A stretch of 54,103 bases of DNA from NCBI GenBank assembly GCA_934513205.1, contig CAKSWU010000014.1, positions 1 to 54,103 of the forward strand, written 5' to 3'. Every line of letters starts with the position of its first letter. Positions within the stretch are counted from its first letter, which is position 1. Below the pieces are notes generated by a model, which searched no databases, was not told where the DNA came from, and saw only the letters and a program-made list of their open reading frames with translations. This DNA comes from an uncultured Faecalibacterium sp. Its GTDB lineage: Bacteria > Bacillota > Clostridia > Oscillospirales > Ruminococcaceae. Of this stretch, positions 48,033 to 54,103 are shown in pieces. Position numbers and translations under genes: made by a program.

Positions 48033-48359
48033 ATGAATCAACTTCAGATGCCGCATTCCTACGCAGCACTTTCCGAGGCAGAGCAGACCGGCATTTCCGG
48101 TGGCGGTCCGCTGGGTGATGCACTGAACGATTTCTTCGGTCATCTCCATCTGGACGACTTCTTTTGGGGCGGCGGGTTGATCTCCCTGTCCTTCAGCTTT
48201 ATGCCTATGCTGCTGTTCCGGGTCATCACGACCGGGTTCAACTTTGCCATGAACCTTTACGACCGGTTCTCGGACCGGTTCCGGCTTTCGCCGGAGGGCA
48301 CCGATATGATGCAGTACCTTTCTACGCAGCACAAGGAACAGCAGGATTGTGCCGTCTGA
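48033..48359 (+). CDS. Double-glycine-leader secreted protein B (bacteriocin/microcin-like)
   Basis: 108 residues. The leader ends at residue 24 in YAALSEAEQTGISGG, with Leu -12, Ser -11, Glu -8, Ile -4 and Gly-Gly: the canonical pattern. Over the last 18 leader positions it shares 9 with protein A (P, Y, A, S, E, T, S, G, G), while the cores are unrelated. The 84-residue core starts GPLGDALNDFFG, is rich in Phe, Gly, Asp and His, and has one strong hydrophobic segment (GGGLISLSFSFMPMLLFRVI) before a charged tail. GAAAGGAG precedes ATG 48033, the same site as gene A. It may be a partner peptide, an immunity protein is less likely because of the leader. Confidence 0.72.
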   Translation: MNQLQMPHSYAALSEAEQTGISGGGPLGDALNDFFGHLHLDDFFWGGGLISLSFSFMPMLLFRVITTGFNFAMNLYDRFSDRFRLSPEGTDMMQYLSTQHKEQQDCAV

Positions 48360-48370
48360 GTCTTTAAAAC

Positions 48371-48406
48371 AAAAAAGTCATCTGCATTTCTGCAGATGAC
48401 TTTTTT
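48371..48406. terminator. Bidirectional terminator between the peptide pair and galK
   Basis: A perfect 16-bp stem with A-run and T-run arms (aaaaaagtcatctgca / tgcagatgactttttt) and a 4-nt loop; it serves both converging transcripts. Confidence 0.93.
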
Positions 48407-48409
48407 GTT

Positions 48410-49705
48410 TCATCCGATGATCCGGACCGCCCCGGTCTCCCGCAGGCGCAGCACATAGCAGCTGCCCGCACCAAACACCCGTTCGATCTCATCATGGTAG
48501 ACAGTCAGCAGCTCCCGGGGGACATAGGCCTGAATGGTCCCGGCAAAGCCGCCGCCCTGCATCCGCCACGCCCCACTGCTGCCCTGCAGGATGCTCTGAC
48601 TGAGGGCAAGCGCCACCGAAAGCCCCTGATGGCGCACATCGGTGGAGCAATAAACATTCTGGCACAGTGCAAAGGACGCCTGCCCGCTGTCCAGCACCAG
48701 CCGGGCAAAGTCTGCAAACTGTCCTGCGCACAGCGCATCCCGCTGGGCAAGTGCACGGGCGTTTTCTTCAAAATAGTGAATGGCCCGCAGCACTGCACGG
48801 TCCCCGCATTTGTGCCGGAGCGCAGGCAGAGCCGTCCAGAATTCCGACTCCTTCACCTGTCCCAACACCTTTTGGCCCAGACAGGCCGCCACCTGCTCCA
48901 TTTCCTGACGGATGGCGGCAAACTCTCCGGTCAGCTCGCTGTGGCTGCCGCGGGTATCGGTGACACACAGGCACATGCCCGGCGGCAGCAGGCCGTCTGC
49001 ATGGATCTTCTCGATCTTTGGTGCCTGCGGGTCCGCAAAGTCTGCAAAAATCACCCCGCCCACCGCGCTGGTCAACTGGTCCAGAAGGCCGCTGGGCTTG
49101 CCAAAGTAGATGTTCTCTGCATACTGACAGATCTTTGCAAGCTCTGCCGGAGCCAGACCGCAGCCGTATTCGCCGTTCCACACGGCTGCCATCCCCATCT
49201 CAAAGGCCGCCGAGCTGGACAGCCCGGAGCCGCGCAGGACATCACTGGCCGTATAGGCGTCGAAGCCGCCGATCGTCTGCCCTGCTGCCCGGAAGCCCTC
49301 GGCAATGCCGCGGATCAGGCTGGCAGAATGGGTTCCCTCCCCTTCCTGCGGGCCTTCCACCGTCAGGTCGATCACATCCAGCTTGTTGAACCCCCGTGAT
49401 TTGACCCGAACATAACCATCCGCATTGCGGGCTGCCACGGCCACAAGATCCAGCGTCACAGCGGCAGCAAGGCCATAGCCATGCTGGTGGTCGGTGTGAT
49501 TGCCGCCAAGCTCTGCCCGTCCCGGTGCAGAATACAGCTGCACCTGCCGACCCGGACCAAAATAGAGTTCGAACTGTTCCAGTGCTGCGCAGTACCTTGC
49601 TCGCTGCCGGTGCAACTCTTCCGGCGCGTTCCCGTATAAGCTGCGGAGCTGTTCATCCAAGGCACCTGCCGCGATCTTCTGCCGGAGCTGTGCACTGGTC
49701 GCCAT
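48410..49705 (-). CDS. galK: Galactokinase
   Basis: 431 residues. It phosphorylates galactose as the first step of the Leloir pathway. GHMP-kinase motifs are clear: substrate loop APGRAELGGNHTDHQHG, ATP loop DVLRGSGLSSSAAFEMG, and the C-terminal AWRMQGGGFAGTIQAYV. The family's usual GRVNLIGEHTDY is altered to GRAELGGNHTDH, a variant seen in some clostridial proteins. I chose ATG 49705, with GGGGGAGGA about 7 bases upstream; ATG 49711 overlaps that site. It is divergent from the AraC-type regulator. Confidence 0.9.
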   Translation of the reverse strand: MATSAQLRQKIAAGALDEQLRSLYGNAPEELHRQRARYCAALEQFELYFGPGRQVQLYSAPGRAELGGNHTDHQHGYGLAAAVTLDLVAVAARNADGYVRVKSRGFNKLDVIDLTVEGPQEGEGTHSASLIRGIAEGFRAAGQTIGGFDAYTASDVLRGSGLSSSAAFEMGMAAVWNGEYGCGLAPAELAKICQYAENIYFGKPSGLLDQLTSAVGGVIFADFADPQAPKIEKIHADGLLPPGMCLCVTDTRGSHSELTGEFAAIRQEMEQVAACLGQKVLGQVKESEFWTALPALRHKCGDRAVLRAIHYFEENARALAQRDALCAGQFADFARLVLDSGQASFALCQNVYCSTDVRHQGLSVALALSQSILQGSSGAWRMQGGGFAGTIQAYVPRELLTVYHDEIERVFGAGSCYVLRLRETGAVRIIG

Positions 49706-49760
49706 TGCCATTCCTCCCCCGAAAGAGCCATGAAGCTGTTTTTGTCGGTTTGTTATGCCT

Positions 49761-49789
49761 ATTGTAATGCATCCGACCGTCTTTTGCAA
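49761..49789 (-). promoter_or_regulatory. Promoter of galK
   Basis: Minus strand TTGCAA (49784-49789), 17-bp spacer, TACAAT (49761-49766). Confidence 0.75.
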
Positions 49790-49850
49790 TTTCCATCGCA
49801 GGTTTGAGATGAAATTTGTCGTCAAGTTCAAAGAATAAGATGTACTTTTG

Positions 49851-49880
49851 TTGAATTTGCAAGGTGATTTGTGGTATACT
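49851..49880 (+). promoter_or_regulatory. Promoter of the AraC-type regulator gene
   Basis: TTGAAT (49851-49856), 18-bp spacer, extended TGG-TATACT (-10 at 49875-49880). Confidence 0.7.
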
Positions 49881-49916
49881 GGTCTCAGAATGTGATAGTA
49901 CGGAGGAAAAGCCATC

Positions 49917-50783
49917 ATGCCAGACGTTTATAAGCAATCCTTCAAGCAGAACTACACCAACAACATCGAGCTTTCCATCTTCAACTGCGGCATTGAACGG
50001 TGCGCTCCCGGGCAGACCTGGGGGCCCGGCATCCGCGATCATTATCTGATCCACCTTGTGCTCTCCGGCAAGGGCGTTTTTGAGGTAAACGGGCATACCT
50101 GGGAGGTCAGCGCCGGCGATCTGTTTTTCGCACGCCCCAGCCAGCTGATCCGCTACACTGCCGACGAACAGCACCCCTGGGAATACAGCTGGGTGGGCTT
50201 CAACGGTGCCTGTGCGCACAAGCTTGCCGCGCAGCTTCCGTTTGCCGATGATGCGCCGGTGCACCACACACAGGACCCCGAGGCCATGCGGGCTGCTCTG
50301 GCAAACATCTACTCCTCCCGTGGACTTCAGCCGCAGGACGAGGCCGCCATGGTGGGCTACCTGTATCTGTTCATCGCTTCTCTGATGAGAGAGACCATCT
50401 CCGGCAAACCGCACGCCGCCTCTTCCTCCAGCCAGTATGTGCTGAACGCCATCAAATACATCCAATTCAACTATTCCCACGATATCTCCATTGATGACGT
50501 GGCAAAGAGTGTGGGCGTCTCCCGCAGCCATCTGTACCGGGTGTTCATGCTCAACGTTGGCAAGAGTCCCATCGACTATCTTACCGAATACCGCATCAAC
50601 GAAGCTTGCAAGCTTCTGCGGGCCGGCAACCTGTCCATTGCAGAGGTCGCTGTCTCCGTAGGCTTCTTTGACCAGTTCTATTTCTCGCGGGTCTTTAAGC
50701 GGGCCAAGGGCGTGCCGCCCAGCAAGTATTTTGCTGCGCAGGCCGACGCCCCGGCAGCCCCTGGCACCGGCGATCCCCAGTAA
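49917..50783 (+). CDS. AraC-family transcriptional regulator with cupin sensor
   Basis: 288 residues. An N-terminal AraC-type cupin (DHYLIHLVLSGKGVFEVNG, SAGDLFFARPSQLIRYTADE) senses a ligand, probably a sugar. The C-terminal pair of helix-turn-helix motifs (ISIDDVAKSVGVSRSHLYRVF and LSIAEVAVSVGFFDQFYFSRVFK) binds DNA. The layout resembles regulators of melibiose/raffinose or galactoside genes. Divergence from galK makes galK a possible target (inferred). CGGAGG precedes ATG 49917. The rRNA methyltransferase gene follows after 11 bases. Confidence 0.92.
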   Translation: MPDVYKQSFKQNYTNNIELSIFNCGIERCAPGQTWGPGIRDHYLIHLVLSGKGVFEVNGHTWEVSAGDLFFARPSQLIRYTADEQHPWEYSWVGFNGACAHKLAAQLPFADDAPVHHTQDPEAMRAALANIYSSRGLQPQDEAAMVGYLYLFIASLMRETISGKPHAASSSSQYVLNAIKYIQFNYSHDISIDDVAKSVGVSRSHLYRVFMLNVGKSPIDYLTEYRINEACKLLRAGNLSIAEVAVSVGFFDQFYFSRVFKRAKGVPPSKYFAAQADAPAAPGTGDPQ

Positions 50784-50794
50784 AGGAGAATCCA

Positions 50795-52183
50795 ATGCCC
50801 CTACAAAAAAATCAGACCCTGACCCTGCAGGTGGAACGTCTTTCCAGCGATGGCAGCGGCGTAGCCCACAGCCCCGAGGGTGAGACCGTGTTCATTCCCG
50901 GTGCCGCCCCCGGCGACAAAGCCCGGGTGCGCATTGTCAAGGACTGCAAGCGTTACGCCTTCGGTATTCTGGACGAAGTGCTTGTCCCCTCGCCGGACCG
51001 CATCCAGGTGGACTGCCCGGTGGCCGCCCCCTGCGGCGGCTGCAGTCTGCGGCATCTGGACTACGCCGCCGAGCTGCGTGCCAAGAGGGACAGTGTTGCA
51101 GACGCCTTTGCGCGCATCGGCGGGCTGGATGTCCCCGTGCTGCCCATTGTGGGTTCCCCGCAGGTGGACCGCTACCGCAATAAGGTGCAGTTTCCGGTGG
51201 GGATCGACAAGACCGGCAGGCCCTGCATCGGTTTTTACGCAGGCCGCACCCATCGCATCGTGCCCTGCCCGGACTGCAAGCTGCAGCCTGATGTGCTGAA
51301 CGACATTGGGAACATGCTGTGCAGCTTTTTTGCGGAGCACGGGATCCAGCCCTATGCCGAGGAGACCGGAAAAGGCCTTGTGCGCCACGTCTTTTTGCGA
51401 CGCGGCGCGCACAGCGGACAGATCATGGTGTGTCTGGTCTGCACCCAGGCAAAGCTGCCCTGCGCCGAGGATCTTTGCACCCGGCTGACCAGAGAATTTC
51501 CTGCGGTCCGTACCATTCTGCTGAATGTCAACGCCCAAAATACCAATGTCATTCTGGGCGCTGAAAATCACACCTTGTATGGTCCCGGGTACATTGAGGA
51601 CACCCTCTGCGGCGTACCGGTACGTCTGGGGCCGCTGTCCTTCTATCAGGTCAACACGCTTGCCGCCGAGCAGCTCTACGGCATCGCCGCCGAATATGCG
51701 CAGCTGACCCCAGAGGATCTCCTGCTGGATCTCTACTGCGGCATGGGTACCATCGGCTTGTCCATGGTGGACCGCTGCCGTGAGCTGGTGGGCGTAGAGA
51801 TCGTACCGGAGGCCATTGAGAGTGCCAAAGCCAACGCCGCCCGCATGGGCGAGGCCGTGGCCGCCAAGAGCCGCTTCTTCTGCGCCGATGCCGGTCAGGC
51901 CGCCACCCAGCTCGCCGCCGAGGGTCTGCACCCGGATGTGGTCATGTTGGACCCGCCTCGCAAGGGCTGCGACGAGGCCACCCTTTCCGCTGTGGTACGC
52001 ATGTCCCCCCGTCGGGTGGTGTATGTCAGCTGCAACCCCGCCACCGCCGCTCGAGACGCCGCATGGCTGGAGCAGAACGGCTATCACGCCGAGAAGGTAC
52101 AGCCGGTGGATCTGTTCCCAAGGACGAAGCATGTGGAATGTGCCATTGCACTTTCCAAGGAATCTGACGTTTCCAGCTTATAA
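50795..52183 (+). CDS. 23S rRNA (uracil-5-)-methyltransferase, RlmCD/RumA type
   Basis: 462 residues. It methylates C5 of a uridine in rRNA using S-adenosylmethionine. An N-terminal TRAM domain (1-65) is followed by the 4Fe-4S ligands Cys74, Cys80, Cys83 and a fourth Cys at 158 or 161. The methyltransferase core has LLDLYCGMGTIGLSM, VMLDPPRKGCDEATL, and the catalytic Cys in RVVYVSCNPATAARD. Which uridine is modified, or whether it is a tRNA enzyme of the same family, cannot be told. AAAGGAG precedes ATG 50795. It is probably co-transcribed with the AraC-type gene. Confidence 0.92.
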   Translation: MPLQKNQTLTLQVERLSSDGSGVAHSPEGETVFIPGAAPGDKARVRIVKDCKRYAFGILDEVLVPSPDRIQVDCPVAAPCGGCSLRHLDYAAELRAKRDSVADAFARIGGLDVPVLPIVGSPQVDRYRNKVQFPVGIDKTGRPCIGFYAGRTHRIVPCPDCKLQPDVLNDIGNMLCSFFAEHGIQPYAEETGKGLVRHVFLRRGAHSGQIMVCLVCTQAKLPCAEDLCTRLTREFPAVRTILLNVNAQNTNVILGAENHTLYGPGYIEDTLCGVPVRLGPLSFYQVNTLAAEQLYGIAAEYAQLTPEDLLLDLYCGMGTIGLSMVDRCRELVGVEIVPEAIESAKANAARMGEAVAAKSRFFCADAGQAATQLAAEGLHPDVVMLDPPRKGCDEATLSAVVRMSPRRVVYVSCNPATAARDAAWLEQNGYHAEKVQPVDLFPRTKHVECAIALSKESDVSSL

Positions 52184-52233
52184 ACCCATCTAAATCTCAT
52201 TCAGGAGACTTCAAAACCCATTATCCGTCACCC

Positions 52234-52265
52234 GCCCGTCTGATCTTCAGGCGGGCATTTTATTT
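52234..52265 (+). terminator. Terminator after the rRNA methyltransferase gene
   Basis: A 10-bp stem gcccgtctga / tcaggcgggc (one G-U) with a 3-nt loop is followed by attttatttt. Confidence 0.85.
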
Positions 52266-52295
52266 TGGCGAAATATAGGCATTCTGCAAAATCCA

Positions 52296-52304
52296 TGGTA
52301 CAAT
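52296..52304 (+). promoter_or_regulatory. Extended -10 promoter of hsdM
   Basis: TGG-TACAAT with no good -35 (taggca) at 17 bp. Confidence 0.5.
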
Positions 52305-52412
52305 AGATGCAAGAATCATTTTTTAGGAAAAGCACCCTTCTGTCCACTTTATAGGACCCCCATCGTTGTAAAATCAGGATGTCCACCTATCACAAAAAAT
52401 AAGGAGCAACGT

Positions 52413-54103
52413 ATGCCAAACGATAAGATCACCGCCGTAGGTGCCAACATTGCCGAAAAAGCCGCCATGATCTGGAACGTAGCCGATATGCTGCGGGGGC
52501 CGTTCAAGCCCCACGAGTACGGTCTGGTCATTCTGCCCATGACCGTGGTGAAGCGGTTCCACGACTGCCTGCTGCCCACCCATCAGGCAGTGCTGGACAC
52601 CTACGAAAAGGTGAAAAAGCTGCAGGTCATCGACGGCTTTTTGCAGAAGGCCTCCGGCTACCAGTTCTATAACACCAGCCGTTTCACCTTCGAGACTTTG
52701 CTGGCAGACCCGGACAACATTGAGTCCAACTTCCGGGATTACCTGTCCGGCTTCTCTGCCAACGCACAGGACGTGCTGGCAAAGTTCGACTTTGACAACA
52801 TCATCAAGCGGATGGTAGAGAGCAACACCCTCTACCTCGTTATCAAGGAGTTCGGCTCTGAGAAGGGCTATCTTGGCCCGGACAAGATCAGCGCCGTGGA
52901 TTGCGGCTACATCTTTGAGGACCTGGTGCGGCGGTTCTCCGAGAGCTTTGGCGAGGAAGCCGGAGCGCACTTCACCAGCCGGGATATCATCTACCTGATG
53001 ACCGACCTGCTGCTGTCCGAAGCCGATCTCGACACCAGCAGCATGACCGTTTACGATATGGCCATGGGCACCAGCCAGATGCTGAGCTGCATGGAGGAGC
53101 GCATCCACGAGTTGAACAACGACATTGAGGTGACCTGCTTCGGGCAGGAGTTCAACCCCTCCACCTTTGCCATCGCCAAGGCGGACATGATGATCCGGGG
53201 CGGCGACCCTAACAATATGCGATTCGGTGATACTTTGTCGGAGGATCAGTTCCCCGGATTCACCTTCCAGTACATCATCTCCAACCCGCCCTTCGGCATT
53301 GACTGGAAACGGGAGCAGAAGGCGGTGGAAGCCGAAGCCGCCCGGGGCGAGATGGGGCGTTTTGCCCCCGGTCTGCCCAAGATCAGCGATGGCCAGCAGC
53401 TTTTTGTGCTGAACGGCCTTGCCAAGCTGGCAAACAAGGGCAAGATGGCCATTATCCAGAACGGCTCTCCCCTGTTCAGCGGCGATGCCGGCAGCGGGCC
53501 CAGCAACATCCGGCAGTATATTCTGGAAAACGACTGGCTGGACTGCATCATCCAGCTTTCCACCGATATGTTCATGAACACCGGCATCTCCACCTACATC
53601 TGGGTGCTCAGCAAGGATAAGCCCGCCCACCGTGCGGGCAAGGTGCAGCTTATTGACGCCAGCCACTGCTTTGAGCCCCGCCGCAAGAGCATCGGCACCA
53701 AGCGCAACGACATCACCGATGCCTGCCGGGAACTGATCGTCACCGCCTACGGCGAGTTTGCCAACGGCAAGGTGTACGGCGACAAAAACGGCATCTACTG
53801 CGAGAGCAAGGTGTTCGAGAGCGTGGAGTTCGGCTACAACAAGATCGTGGTGGAGCGCCCCCAGCGGGACGAAGCAGGCAACATCCTCCTGAAGCGCGGC
53901 AAGCCTGTGCCGGACACCAGCCTGCGTGACACCGAAAACGTGCCGCTGGTGCAGGATATTGACGCCTACTTTGCCCGGGAAGTTCTGCCCTACGCCCCCG
54001 ACGCATGGATCGACCACAGCAAGACCAAGGTGGGCTACGAGATCCCCATGACCCGCTATTTCTACGAGTATCAGGCACCGGAAGCCGTGGAGGATATCGT
54101 GGC
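52413..54103 (+). CDS. hsdM: Type I restriction-modification system, DNA methylase subunit (N-terminal part)
   Basis: 563 codons are visible and the frame is still open at the right edge. HsdM transfers a methyl group to adenine N6 and forms the M2S methylase with HsdS. An N-terminal helical domain (about 1-165; NVADMLRGPFKPHEYGLVILPM) precedes the methylase core: GAHFTSRDIIYLMTDLL, SAM motif I DMAMGTSQML (from 215), and catalytic NPPFG (291-295). Motif I differs from the common D-P-x-x-G-T/S-G form: Pro is Met and the last Gly is Ser. GISTYIWVLSKDKP is also typical. AAGGAGC precedes ATG 52413. hsdS and hsdR would be expected to the right. Confidence 0.93.
   Translation, partial: MPNDKITAVGANIAEKAAMIWNVADMLRGPFKPHEYGLVILPMTVVKRFHDCLLPTHQAVLDTYEKVKKLQVIDGFLQKASGYQFYNTSRFTFETLLADPDNIESNFRDYLSGFSANAQDVLAKFDFDNIIKRMVESNTLYLVIKEFGSEKGYLGPDKISAVDCGYIFEDLVRRFSESFGEEAGAHFTSRDIIYLMTDLLLSEADLDTSSMTVYDMAMGTSQMLSCMEERIHELNNDIEVTCFGQEFNPSTFAIAKADMMIRGGDPNNMRFGDTLSEDQFPGFTFQYIISNPPFGIDWKREQKAVEAEAARGEMGRFAPGLPKISDGQQLFVLNGLAKLANKGKMAIIQNGSPLFSGDAGSGPSNIRQYILENDWLDCIIQLSTDMFMNTGISTYIWVLSKDKPAHRAGKVQLIDASHCFEPRRKSIGTKRNDITDACRELIVTAYGEFANGKVYGDKNGIYCESKVFESVEFGYNKIVVERPQRDEAGNILLKRGKPVPDTSLRDTENVPLVQDIDAYFAREVLPYAPDAWIDHSKTKVGYEIPMTRYFYEYQAPEAVEDIV

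Overview
The window looks like a chromosomal segment of a moderately GC-rich Clostridia bacterium, most likely Oscillospiraceae/Ruminococcaceae and Faecalibacterium-like. This is inferred from gene content (oadB/oadG pair, thyX beside tmk, recD2, rpsF-ssb-rpsR, an LPXTG surface protein, a clostridial-type maltodextrin ABC locus). No species marker such as rRNA is present. Most readable promoters have a TATACT/TATAAT -10, usually with a 17-bp spacer. I saw no tRNA or rRNA gene, insertion sequence, CRISPR array or prophage.

Layout. 1-4.3 kb: end of a hybrid-cluster protein gene, a decayed sortase-anchor fragment, and a large LPXTG surface protein. 4.4-10.7 kb: gltB-gltD behind a leader with an intrinsic terminator. 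10.7-19.9 kb (minus): probable operon pcrA-thyX-tmk-GNAT-mltG-U32-PASTA pseudokinase. 20-25.2 kb (minus): oadB/oadG, an mreB-family gene and recD2. 25.3-32.8 kb (minus): MATE exporter, polar amino-acid ABC transporter, a lipoprotein, cardiolipin synthase and DegV. 33-38.4 kb: DUF1836 regulator, prfB, a RING/zinc-ribbon membrane protein, galU and a cation/proton antiporter. 38.5-41.3 kb: rpsF-ssb-rpsR, a secreted Big2-domain protein with a cationic amphipathic tail, and a toxin-gene fossil. 41.4-47.3 kb: lacI, sugar-binding protein, two permeases and malQ. 47.4-48.4 kb: two adjacent small genes with double-glycine leaders. 48.4-52.2 kb: galK, an AraC-type regulator and an rRNA uracil methyltransferase. 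52.4 kb to the right edge: the start of a type I methylase (hsdM).

How parts work together. gltBD makes glutamate. The LacI locus imports and remodels alpha-glucans and must borrow its ATPase from elsewhere. galK and galU belong to the Leloir/UDP-sugar branch. MltG, the PASTA pseudokinase and MreB are envelope-growth functions. The most notable unexplained unit is the two-gene operon at 47539-48359: both products begin with leaders matching the pattern cut by C39-peptidase exporters, followed by unrecognised hydrophobic cores, behind a private promoter and a perfect dyad. I interpret it as a candidate bacteriocin/microcin-like or signalling pair; this is not proven.
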